A stretch of DNA of 51,044 bases from Deltaproteobacteria bacterium (GTDB lineage: Bacteria; Myxococcota_A; Polyangia; Haliangiales; Haliangiaceae). The DNA lies in the NCBI GenBank assembly GCA_013812655.1, contig JACCTC010000011.1, positions 1 to 51,044 on the forward strand, in the 5' to 3' direction. The position numbers were made by a program, and so were the translations under genes. Below the pieces are notes generated by a model. It ran no database searches. It worked only from the letters and a program-made list of their open reading frames with translations, and was not told where the DNA came from. Shown here piece by piece: positions 24,602-32,839 of this stretch; the stretch's first letter is position 1, and each line of letters starts with the position of its first letter.

Positions 24602-24829
24602 ATGCGCCTCGAGATGTCACCCACCAAGACGAAGACCAATCCGCTCGGAGCTGGCAGGAATCCACGCGCGGGCGAGCCGGCCGACTACAGATTGACGATC
24701 AGGCTCACGGTCGCCGAGCGCGCCGCGTACCAGTTAGCCGCGGCTGCCGCGGAGCTGACGCTCACGGAGTGGGTCCGCGCGGCGTGCGCAGCCATGATGC
24801 GCGGCCGACGGGCGAAGGGAGGGCGGTAG
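24602..24829 (+). CDS. Ribbon-helix-helix-like DNA-binding protein
   Basis: A 75-residue protein with a MobC/CopG-like pattern: a short beta strand (YRLTIRLT) followed by two helices (VAERAAYQLAAAAAELTLTE and WVRAACAAMM). It is preceded by a good AAGGAG ribosome site 9 nt before the ATG. The stop is 2 nt before the integrase GTG, so it is cotranscribed with int. It probably binds the nearby 19-bp repeats as an autorepressor of integrase expression. A mobilisation role like MobC is possible, but no relaxase is present. Confidence 0.7.
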   Translation: MRLEMSPTKTKTNPLGAGRNPRAGEPADYRLTIRLTVAERAAYQLAAAAAELTLTEWVRAACAAMMRGRRAKGGR

Positions 24830-24831
24830 CT

Positions 24832-26196
24832 GTGGCCAACTGGATCGAGCGCTGGGGGGATGTCATCGCCAGCAAGCCCGAGCAGCCGGGCGTGTGGAAG
24901 CGCCGCGACGGAGGTTTCCACGTGCGAGGTCGCGCGACGGACCCACGCACCGGCCGACTCCGCGAAGTGAATCGCGCGCTCCCCGACTGTCGGAAGGCTC
25001 GCGAGGCCGCGTCCGTGCTCGAGGGCGAGCTTGGGAAGGTCCGCGCGGGGGGCGCATCGCAGGAACTTGCCGGGTTCCCGCGGTTCGCCGATTACGCCGT
25101 GGACTTGATGGAGCGCAAAGTGTCGACGGGCGTGATCGCGTCCGCGGCTGGTCGCGAAAAATGGGCGAGCATCCTGGCGAAGCACCTGATCCCGCGGTTC
25201 GGGGACTGGTACCTCGACAAGATCACGAAGCGCGAGATCGAGGCGTGGAAGGTGGACGTAGCGAACGCCGGCTATGCACCGACGACCGGAAACACGCTGC
25301 TCGCGGTGCTCAAGACCATCACGGCCGCTGCGAGCGATGACTATGACGGCCTCGCCGATGCGGCTGTGAAGGTCAGCCCGTTCGAGACCAAGGCGCATCG
25401 GGTCTACACCGACGAGCAGCCCAACGCGTTCCGGCTCGAGGACGTGGTCCCGTTCCTCGACTCGATGCGAGTCCGCTGGCCCGCGCACTACGCGATGGTC
25501 TACCTCGGCATGTGGACCGGTCTGCGGCCGTCGAGTCTTCGCCCGCTCCGTCGACGCGGGCCGCAGCCGGATATCGACTGGATAACGGGCACGCTGCGGG
25601 TTCGCCGGTCGCATACGGTCGGCAACGAGACCATGCTCGGCACGAAGAACGGCCACGATCAGGTCCTCAAGCTATCCCCCGAAGTCGTGGAGGTGCTGCG
25701 ATGGCATGTCGAGCGGCTCGAGCTGGAGAACGTGAAGCGGGCGAAGCGCTCCCCGGAGAACGCCGCCGCGATGGATGCGAGCGAGCTCCTTTTCCCGGCA
25801 GAGCCGAACGGCCGAACGCGGGGCGGCGGGTTCCGCACGAAGTCGTCGCTCGGCCTGGCCTTCGAGGACGTCGGCAAGGTGATCGGCCTGGCCTACAACG
25901 TCACTCCGCGCGCGCTGCGGCGTTCGTTCCAGGATCTGATCCGGGCGGCTGCGGTGAGTGATGTCGTCGCCCGCGCCGTCTGTGGCCACCGGACGCCCGC
26001 GATGACGGCGCACTACTCGACCGTTCGCCCTGACGAGCAGGAAGCCGCGATGGGGAAGATCATCCACCTGGCGACTGCTCGGCGCGCGCTTGCCGAAACA
26101 CCACCTGGATCACCACCCGAGCGCTCCGAGACGCTCGCTGCTGCACCATCACCACCGGGGCAACCTACGGAAACCCAAGAGCGAGCGAGCGGTTAG
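24832..26196 (+). CDS. Tyrosine recombinase (integrase)
   Basis: A 454-residue integrase. The N-terminal arm-binding-like part (about 1-75) is followed by a SAM-like core-binding domain (about 85-175) and a catalytic domain (about 200-400). Catalytic residues seen are Arg232 in GLRPSSL, Lys272 near TKNGHDQ, Arg363 in TPRALRRSF, His386 in CGHRTPAM, and Tyr395 in HYS. The first position of the usual HxxR box is Arg360, not His. The start is GTG at 24832, 2 nt after the RHH gene stop. It ends 16 bp before attR and its last codons include the inner 19-bp repeat, so it is adjacent to its attachment site as expected. Confidence 0.92.
   Translation: MANWIERWGDVIASKPEQPGVWKRRDGGFHVRGRATDPRTGRLREVNRALPDCRKAREAASVLEGELGKVRAGGASQELAGFPRFADYAVDLMERKVSTGVIASAAGREKWASILAKHLIPRFGDWYLDKITKREIEAWKVDVANAGYAPTTGNTLLAVLKTITAAASDDYDGLADAAVKVSPFETKAHRVYTDEQPNAFRLEDVVPFLDSMRVRWPAHYAMVYLGMWTGLRPSSLRPLRRRGPQPDIDWITGTLRVRRSHTVGNETMLGTKNGHDQVLKLSPEVVEVLRWHVERLELENVKRAKRSPENAAAMDASELLFPAEPNGRTRGGGFRTKSSLGLAFEDVGKVIGLAYNVTPRALRRSFQDLIRAAAVSDVVARAVCGHRTPAMTAHYSTVRPDEQEAAMGKIIHLATARRALAETPPGSPPERSETLAAAPSPPGQPTETQERASG
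26099..26117 (+). repeat. Right inner 19-bp repeat, probable integrase arm site
   Basis: An identical copy of 17211-17229, CACCACCTGGATCACCACC, inside the 3' end of the integrase gene. It lies 96 bp inside attR. A related CATCACCACC sequence follows 40 bp on. Confidence 0.6.
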
Positions 26197-26212
26197 GATC
26201 GACTCGGAGTCT

Positions 26213-26257
26213 TTGACACGGTGGGGGTCTGCGGTTCAATCCCGCATGTGCCTACGA
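26213..26257 (+). repeat. attR: right 45-bp core repeat (tRNA-Val 3' half remnant)
   Basis: A perfect copy of 17096-17140: anticodon loop, T arm and acceptor 3' strand of tRNA-Val(GAC) with no 5' half. It marks the right end of the element. Confidence 0.92.
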
Positions 26258-26272
26258 CGATTGAAGAAACTG

Positions 26273-26302
26273 ACGGCCGGTCGCTGACGGAGCGCCGGCC
26301 GT
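26273..26302 (+). terminator. Chromosomal copy of the tRNA-Val terminator hairpin
   Basis: Perfect 8-bp stem ACGGCCGG (26273-26280) and CCGGCCGT (26295-26302) following attR. It is the counterpart of the hairpin at 17157-17186 and probably terminated tRNA-Val before the element inserted. Confidence 0.6.
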
Positions 26303-26333
26303 TCGACGTTGGCGGTCCAAGCGCCGTTCGGCG

Positions 26334-27365
26334 CTACCGGATCGTCACGAACCGGCCGTTCATCGTCAGGAACTGGGCGTTGACCCAATCGGGGTCGCGA
26401 TAGGTGCGCGACACCCGGACTTCGTCGAGCGCACCGATCATCGAGGTGTTCTGCGAGCCCAGCTTGAGTCTCGCGGGTCCGGCGGTCACTGCGATTGGCG
26501 TGGGCTTGGGGTCGACGCTCGCGAACTGGCCGTTCTGGTACATCCACAACGTCTGGCCGTCGTAGGTGTAGACGATGTGGACCCAGCGCCGGAACGAGAA
26601 GACCGTGTTGAGGTACGAGCTGTTGTCGCCGAAGTGGGTGTCGATCTGGAGCCAGACGATGCCCTGCGCGATCCCGAGATCCTTGACGCGTCCGAGCTGA
26701 ATCGAACCTCCGCGGTCGAGGAACATCGCCTCGTCCGTCGTCGACAGCTGGCCGCTCGCGTAGTCCGCGTAGACCCAGAGCTCGAGCGAGAACTGGGTCC
26801 AGCCGTCGAGCAGCGGTTCGGTGTTCGGGAGCTCGGCGAAGCCTGGCAGGCCGATCGCATGGCCGAGCGCGCCGGGCTTGCGGCTGATGCCGCTCCCCCG
26901 GGTCGTGTAGTCGGCCGCCGCGGCGTTCGTCAGGGTGCCGTCGGCCTGCGCGTCGTGGATGACGAGGTCGTAGTCGGCCCACACTGCGGCGGGCGCGGCG
27001 AGCCCGCCTGCATCGCGCCCGGAGTACATGACGATCTCGTCGGTCTTCGAGCCGGCATCGATCCGCGGCACCTTGACCCAGACGAGCGAGGACCCGGCGG
27101 GATCCCAGACGTCGACGTCGAACGGTAGATCGGCATCGCTGTCGGGATCGTGGAACCGCAGGTCGCGCGTGGGGTCGTCGACGTCGACGACGCCAGGCTC
27201 GAGGACGACGAGCACGGGGAACTCGACGAGATCGGTCGCGCTCGCGCTGTTGTCGAACACGAGGCGGCGTGGACCACTGCCGATCGTCGCCGTCTCGTCG
27301 AGCGCGAAGACCGAGTTGCACCCCGCAAGCAGCAGCACCGAGGCGAAGCGGACCGCAGAGACCAC
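26334..27365 (-). CDS. DUF2341/LamG-domain surface lipoprotein
   Basis: A 343-residue lipoprotein with a very short signal peptide and lipobox LLLAGC. The middle (about 25-130) resembles DUF2341 (PVLVVLEPG...DLRFHDPDSD). The C-terminal half (about 150-340) is a concanavalin-A/LamG-like jelly roll (FSLELWVYAD...GALDEVRVSRTYRDPDWVNAQF). Such lipoproteins are numerous in myxobacteria and probably bind polysaccharide on the outer surface. The target is unknown. Confidence 0.85.
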   Translation of the reverse strand: MVSAVRFASVLLLAGCNSVFALDETATIGSGPRRLVFDNSASATDLVEFPVLVVLEPGVVDVDDPTRDLRFHDPDSDADLPFDVDVWDPAGSSLVWVKVPRIDAGSKTDEIVMYSGRDAGGLAAPAAVWADYDLVIHDAQADGTLTNAAAADYTTRGSGISRKPGALGHAIGLPGFAELPNTEPLLDGWTQFSLELWVYADYASGQLSTTDEAMFLDRGGSIQLGRVKDLGIAQGIVWLQIDTHFGDNSSYLNTVFSFRRWVHIVYTYDGQTLWMYQNGQFASVDPKPTPIAVTAGPARLKLGSQNTSMIGALDEVRVSRTYRDPDWVNAQFLTMNGRFVTIR

Positions 27366-27623
27366 GAGGCCAGGGTACCGCGTTCGCGTTCGCTCGGCGT
27401 GATCCGGATCGGCGGACCCGCGTGCTCGGCGTGCTCGTGCTCACCACGGCGTCGACCTCCGGTGATCGACGTCGGCTTGGCTGTCCGGCAGCTGGCCGGA
27501 TCTCGGACGCGGCGTCCGTGGGCCGGCCATTGCGGACACGTCGACACGCGCGTTCGCGGACTTGCGCGTGGCGCAGTGAGTGCAACGTGCCTCGCGGTGA
27601 CCTCAGCTGGTAGATTCGGATCG

Positions 27624-28169
27624 ATGCGTGCCGTGGTGCTCGAGATGCCTTCCCACTGGCTCGAGGAACGTCGCCGGCACGGGCTCGATCGACGCGACGA
27701 GGTCTGGGATGGAGTGCTCCACATGGTGCCGTCACCTGGCCCGCCGCATCAGCGGTTCGCGGGCGATCTCGAAGCCGTGCTCCGGCCGCTCGTCAAGCTC
27801 CGCGGGCTCGAGGTGATCCGCGAGACCAGCGTCTTCGCCGCGCGCGACGAGAAGAACTTTCGCGTGCCCGACCTCGTCGTCGTCGCCCCCGATCAGCTAT
27901 CGCGGCGCGGTGTCGAGCGGCGCGCCGAGATCGTGATCGAGATCCTGTCGCCGAACGACGAGAGCCGCGACAAGCTGCCGTTCTATTGCGCGTGCGGCGT
28001 GGTCGAGACCTGGCTCCTCGATCCGGTCACGCGAGGCTGTGAGGTGTTCTCGCTCGCCGACAGCTACGCCATGGCAAGCCGCGTTTCCGCGGTGCTCGGG
28101 ATCGAGCTCGCTGTCGTGTCCGGACCACGGCTACGCATGACCTGGACCGACGGCACCGCCGACATCTGA
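27624..28169 (+). CDS. Uma2-family putative endonuclease (DUF820)
   Basis: A 181-residue protein of the Uma2 family, a PD-(D/E)XK nuclease-like fold common in cyanobacteria and myxobacteria. The conserved core is visible: YxxxGVxxxWLLDP, PDLVVV, and EIVIEILSPND, which carries the acidic catalytic residues. Function in vivo is unknown. It is monocistronic. The 258 bp between it and the LamG gene are without a recognisable gene. Confidence 0.85.
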   Translation: MRAVVLEMPSHWLEERRRHGLDRRDEVWDGVLHMVPSPGPPHQRFAGDLEAVLRPLVKLRGLEVIRETSVFAARDEKNFRVPDLVVVAPDQLSRRGVERRAEIVIEILSPNDESRDKLPFYCACGVVETWLLDPVTRGCEVFSLADSYAMASRVSAVLGIELAVVSGPRLRMTWTDGTADI

Positions 28170-28335
28170 GTCAGCCATGTCCAACGAAGGTCGCGGGGCG
28201 GGCCCTGGCGGCCCGGAAATTGACCGGATCATGCTCCCACCCAAGGGATCCCCGGGGTACAACCTGCGCCTGCCACAGGCAGAGGAGATTCGCAGAACAC
28301 ATGCTCATGACTCATTTTGATCTCGGAACGCGGCG

Positions 28336-29109
28336 ATGGTAGGTCGGCCGCCTGGACGTTTTGATCGCCGCCGCCCCGAAGCGGGCTTGCGCATCAATCA
28401 CCGTATTCGCGTCCCGGAGATCCGGGTCATCCTCGAAGAAGAGCAGCTCGGCATCATGCCGACGCATGAAGCGCTGCGGCTCGCCGAGGAGAAGGGGCTC
28501 GACCTCGTCGAGATCTCGCCACGCGCATTTCCTCCTGTCTGCCGGATCATGGATTACGGCAAGTACAAGTACGAGGAAGCGAAGAAGAAGCAGCAGGCAC
28601 GCAAGCGCGCTTCGACGGTCGAGACCAAGGAGATCAAGTTCCGGCCCAAGACCGAAGGCCACGACATGGACTTCAAGGTGAAGCACATCCGTCGCTTCCT
28701 TGAAGGCGGGAACAAGGTCCGGCTCGCGGTCGTGTTCCGCGGCCGTGAGATCACACATCCGAAGACCGGCATGAACGTGCTGAACCGCGTCGTCGAGCTG
28801 TGCGCCGACATCGCGACGGTCGAGGCGACGCCGAACATGGAAGGCCGCCGCATGATCATGGTGATCGCGCCGAAGCCGGGCGTCGTGCGCAAGGCGCAGG
28901 AGGCCAAGAAGGCCGCCGCCGCCGTTGCCGCGCAGCAGCTGACCCAGAAGAAGGATCAGCCGGGCAAGCAGTCACCGGGCCTTCAGGTGGCTCCGGACGA
29001 TGACGACGAGGACGATCTCGACGAGGACGCGATCAACGCGGACGTCGAGGAAGACGATGACGACGAGGCGCCGGCCGACGCGCCCGACGCGACCGACGTT
29101 CCGGCGTAA
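28336..29109 (+). CDS. infC: Translation initiation factor IF-3 with acidic C-terminal extension (DsgA-like)
   Basis: A 257-residue IF3. The N-domain has RINHRIRVPEIRVILEEEQLGIMP and PPVCRIMDYGKYKYE; the C-domain ends in GRRMIMVIAPKP. Standard IF3 is about 180 residues; here an extra ~70 residues follow, Ala/Lys/Gln-rich and then strongly acidic (DDDDEDDLDED). Myxococcus xanthus DsgA is also an IF3 with a C-terminal extension needed for normal development, so this supports the myxobacterial assignment. The chosen start is the first ATG after an in-frame stop; the ribosome site is weak. The leader (28170-28335) may hold the promoter. Confidence 0.95.
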   Translation: MVGRPPGRFDRRRPEAGLRINHRIRVPEIRVILEEEQLGIMPTHEALRLAEEKGLDLVEISPRAFPPVCRIMDYGKYKYEEAKKKQQARKRASTVETKEIKFRPKTEGHDMDFKVKHIRRFLEGGNKVRLAVVFRGREITHPKTGMNVLNRVVELCADIATVEATPNMEGRRMIMVIAPKPGVVRKAQEAKKAAAAVAAQQLTQKKDQPGKQSPGLQVAPDDDDEDDLDEDAINADVEEDDDDEAPADAPDATDVPA

Positions 29110-29160
29110 CGCGCACGCACGACGTTGCGAGCTGACCGGCGAGGCACCTGCTTCGCCGGC

Positions 29161-29518
29161 TCAGCCGCGCGCGCGATCCGGATGATCGGAGCGCGGGCGA
29201 TAGCCGCCGTGATCGACGTGGACGAGCGGCCTCGCTCCGACGCGCTCGCCAGCAGCGCCGTCGCGATGACCGGATCGTAGGTCCGCGCGCGCGGGATCCA
29301 CCACGCCTGCACGCGGTGTCTGGGCGCTTGCTCGGTCGGGCATCGCGTCGCGAGGCGGTCGACGAGACCCGCGAGAACGATCGACCGGGTGTCGCGCCAG
29401 GCATCGAGCGCGAGCGCGAGTGCGCGCGGCCAGTCCGCTCCTGCGATCGCGGCGCGCAGCGCGTCGAGCAACCTCGACGGTATCGCGATGCGCAGGCCGG
29501 CGCGACGACTGCGAGTGC
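29161..29518 (-). pseudogene. Possible TIGR02996-like gene fragment
   Basis: About 360 bp between infC and the deacetylase gene that shows coding-like composition on the minus strand (phrases such as ALRAAIAGADWPRALALALDAWR, read from the frame after the deacetylase stop). No convincing start codon is present, and the frame runs into the antisense of infC; a second frame gives a natural-looking C-terminus ending at 29161. It may be a decayed or frameshifted gene. The similarity to a myxobacterial repeat-companion domain is only an impression. Confidence 0.3.
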
Positions 29519-30388
29519 TCAGCGCGCCATCGCCGGTCGCGATCCGAGAACCGCGAGCGCCGCGCGTGCGGTGTTCTCGTGGATCTCGAGCACCTTCGGG
29601 ATCGAGCCATCCCGCTCGACCTGATAGCCACCGGCGAAGTTCCAGGCGACCGGCACGTCGAGCGCCGCGAAGGTCTCGAACACGATCTCGTCCCGCCGGC
29701 GCAGCTCGGCCGTCGTCAGCCAGCCGCCGAGCGGATCGTCGACATGCGGGTCCGCGCCGGCCTGGTACAGCACGACGTCGCAGTCGTGCATCGAGCGCGC
29801 GATCGCCGGTAGCCGGGCGAGGAACGCGTCGGCCTGATGCGGATGCTGGTACTCCGCGCCGGCCGTGAAGTGCACGATCCAGTCGCCGAGGTCGCCGGCC
29901 TCGATCAGCTCGTCGGTGCCATCGCCATAGTGCATGTCGCAATCGAGGATGCCGACGCGGCGCGCGTGTCCGCCGGCGCGCAGCGCGCACGCCGCGACGA
30001 CCAGGCCGTTGAACGTGCAGAAGCCACCGGCGCGGTAGCCCGCGTGATGAAAGCCGGAGCACGGCGCACACGCGATGCCGCCATGCGCGACGGCGTGCTG
30101 CGCCGCGGCCAGCATCGACCCCGAGGTGTAGACGAGCGACGCCGCGACCTCCGGCGAGCAGTTGCCGAACCCGTTCGGTTCGCGGCACGCGAGGATCGCC
30201 TCGACGTATGCGCGATCGTGCACGGCGGCGAGCTCGTCGAGGGTCACCGGCGCGGGCTCGATGATCTCGAGCGGCAGCTGCAGCGCGCGCCACGACGCGA
30301 CGACCGCGGACGGCTTCGCCGCGCTCGGGGACATCGAGTTGGAGCTCGCGACCATCCTGGGCGTGTAGAAGACGGGCAGGGTCCTCAT
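29519..30388 (-). CDS. HDAC/acetylpolyamine deacetylase family protein
   Basis: A 289-residue class II-type histone-deacetylase fold enzyme. Characteristic motifs are seen: FHHAGYRAGGFCTFN (catalytic His dyad and entrance), LDCDMHYGDGT (zinc-binding Asp and His), AGADPH (zinc-binding Asp), and FAGGYQ near the C-terminus. Family members deacetylate acetylpolyamines, acetoin-pathway proteins or other small acyl substrates. The substrate here is unknown. Confidence 0.88.
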   Translation of the reverse strand: MRTLPVFYTPRMVASSNSMSPSAAKPSAVVASWRALQLPLEIIEPAPVTLDELAAVHDRAYVEAILACREPNGFGNCSPEVAASLVYTSGSMLAAAQHAVAHGGIACAPCSGFHHAGYRAGGFCTFNGLVVAACALRAGGHARRVGILDCDMHYGDGTDELIEAGDLGDWIVHFTAGAEYQHPHQADAFLARLPAIARSMHDCDVVLYQAGADPHVDDPLGGWLTTAELRRRDEIVFETFAALDVPVAWNFAGGYQVERDGSIPKVLEIHENTARAALAVLGSRPAMAR

Positions 30389-30571
30389 GATAGTGTCACA
30401 GTGACACCAAGAGACTCGCGATGCAACTGCGATCTCGTGAAGCACGTGAACCGCGGCGCGCGCTACGCCGATGCCGTACGCTTCATTCATCACGAAGGCG
30501 CACTGATGCTGGCTCGTCACGACGACACTTCCCTGACAAACCCCGCCGCCTCGCGGTCCGTTGGAGCAAGC

Positions 30572-30991
30572 ATGCGCACCTTCGCTTCCCTCGCCTTGCT
30601 CGTCCTCGCCGTGACCGCGTGCAGTGGCGGTCAGACCTCGACGGCGCCGACCCCACCTCCGCCGACGTCGCCACCGGACGCCGCGCTCCCACCGGATGCC
30701 GACCTGTCGCCGGTGCAGACCCCGCAGGCGAGTACGGCGATCCGCGCCTCGAGCTATCGCCAGGACTGCACGCGCGACGACGAGTGCGTCGCGGTGTTCG
30801 AGGGCAACGCCTGCCAGGCCTGCCGGTGCGCGTTCAACGCGATCCACCGCGATGCGCTGCCGAAGTACCGGGCGGACCTCGGCGCGTTCTGGTCGTGCCA
30901 CAAGCCCGACGAGTGCGCGGCCGACTGCATCCAGGTCACCGGTGACGCCGCCAAGTGCGAGGCCGGCATCTGCGTCTTACCGCCGCGGTAG
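30572..30991 (+). CDS. Cys-rich lipoprotein
   Basis: A 139-residue lipoprotein with a 17-residue signal peptide and lipobox VTACS. A Pro/Ala-rich linker (about 25-50) precedes a Cys-rich domain (CTRDDECVAVFEGNACQACRC...CHKPDECAADC). GGAG lies upstream of the ATG. The 180 bp before it (30389-30571) separate it from the divergent deacetylase gene and should hold both promoters. Function unknown. Confidence 0.75.
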   Translation: MRTFASLALLVLAVTACSGGQTSTAPTPPPPTSPPDAALPPDADLSPVQTPQASTAIRASSYRQDCTRDDECVAVFEGNACQACRCAFNAIHRDALPKYRADLGAFWSCHKPDECAADCIQVTGDAAKCEAGICVLPPR

Positions 30992-31098
30992 CTCGGGAGA
31001 TCCCGCCGTCGCGGCGAACTGTATGGTTCTCGGTGGTTGGGTGACGGCCGGTCAGCGCTGACATCATCCGCCGAGGCTGCGAACAGCGCCGAAAGGAC

Positions 31099-31127
31099 TT
31101 GTCATCGTCCGGGCGGTCGGGCATAAG
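31099..31127 (+). promoter_or_regulatory. Putative promoter of rpmI-rplT
   Basis: TTGTCA (31099-31104), 17-nt spacer, CATAAG (31122-31127). The start codon of rpmI is 25 nt downstream. It suggests rpmI-rplT is transcribed separately from infC, which lies 2 kb upstream. Confidence 0.5.
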
Positions 31128-31151
31128 AACCAGCCTCTCACGGACGTAGCT

Positions 31152-31352
31152 ATGCCCAAGGTCAAGACACATTCCGGTGCCAAGAAGCGGTTCACGCGCA
31201 CGGCGACCGGCAAGTTCAAGTTCGGGCGGGTGTTCAAGCGCCACCTGCTCACCGGTCGTACGAAGAAGCGCAAGCGCCAGCTCCGCAACGCGGGCTACGT
31301 GCCATCAGCGCATCATCACCAGATCGAAGTGCTGCTTCCTTACAAGGATTAG
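31152..31352 (+). CDS. rpmI: Ribosomal protein L35
   Basis: A 66-residue, Lys/Arg-rich L35 with the family start [20 protein letters not shown] and the [15 protein letters not shown] core. It precedes rplT by 4 nt, the conserved infC-rpmI-rplT order being interrupted here by 2 kb of other genes. Confidence 0.97.
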   Translation: MPKVKTHSGAKKRFTRTATGKFKFGRVFKRHLLTGRTKKRKRQLRNAGYVPSAHHHQIEVLLPYKD

Positions 31353-31356
31353 TTCG

Positions 31357-31695
31357 ATGCCCCGCGCAAAACGAGGATTCAAGGCGCGCCGTCGCCGTAA
31401 CCGTGTGCTCAAGGCTGCCAAGGGCTTCCGCGGCAAGCGCTCGAGCTGCCACGCGGTCGCCAACGAGGCCGTCCAGCACGCGTGGATGCACATGTACCGG
31501 TCGCGCAAGGTTCGCAAGCGCGACTTCCGCTCGCTCTGGATCATGCGCATCAACGCGGCTGCTCGCGGCCTCGGCCAGAGCTACTCGAAGTTCATCGGTC
31601 AGCTCAACACCGCGGGTGTGCAGCTCAACCGCAAGATGCTCGCCGAGATCGCCATCAGCGACCCGGTCGCGTTTCAGGCGATCGCCAAAGCGTAG
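31357..31695 (+). CDS. rplT: Ribosomal protein L20
   Basis: A 112-residue L20, an early assembly protein of the large subunit that binds 23S rRNA. Family signatures: MPRAKRGFKARRRRNRVLKAAKG and RDFRSLWIMRINAAARGLGQSYS. In other bacteria L20 autoregulates this operon; no such site was identified here. A strong terminator-like hairpin follows. Confidence 0.97.
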   Translation: MPRAKRGFKARRRRNRVLKAAKGFRGKRSSCHAVANEAVQHAWMHMYRSRKVRKRDFRSLWIMRINAAARGLGQSYSKFIGQLNTAGVQLNRKMLAEIAISDPVAFQAIAKA

Positions 31696-31719
31696 CGAGT
31701 CGCTTTTCATGTGATGAAG

Positions 31720-31755
31720 ACGGCGGCTCCGCAAGGGCCGCCGTTTTGTTTTGTT
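31720..31755 (+). terminator. Rho-independent terminator or attenuator between rplT and pheS
   Basis: Perfect 8-bp stem ACGGCGGC (31720-31727) and GCCGCCGT (31737-31744) followed by TTTGTTTTGTT. It lies only 25 bp before the pheS ATG, so it either ends the ribosomal-protein transcript or attenuates pheST. Confidence 0.75.
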
Positions 31756-31779
31756 CGCACCACCGCCTCGGGACCTCCC

Positions 31780-32838
<1,059 letters not shown>

Positions 32839-32839
32839 G

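Larger units (their letters stand above)
17096..26257 (+). mobile_element. tRNA-Val integrated element with replication module, no virion genes
   Basis: About 9.1 kb bounded by 45-bp direct repeats of the tRNA-Val 3' half. Left to right it holds a hairpin terminator, a 19-bp inner repeat, a minus-strand zinc/membrane protein gene, a basic protein gene, a coupled cassette (excisionase-like HTH, small protein, primase, DnaB-like ATPase), a palindrome-rich noncoding locus, an SF2 helicase, two small unknown genes, then a ribbon-helix-helix protein and tyrosine integrase. A second copy of the 19-bp repeat overlaps the 3' end of the integrase gene. No capsid, terminase, portal, lysis, relaxase or type IV secretion gene is recognisable. 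This content fits a phage-satellite-like or mobilised integrative element. The helper, if any, is unknown. Confidence 0.9.

Noticed and set aside
17096-26257. Element as an intact prophage
   Set aside because: No structural, packaging or lysis genes can be recognised; only integration and replication functions are present.
27624-28169. Uma2-type nuclease as part of a defence island
   Set aside because: It stands alone next to housekeeping genes and outside the mobile element, with no partner gene.
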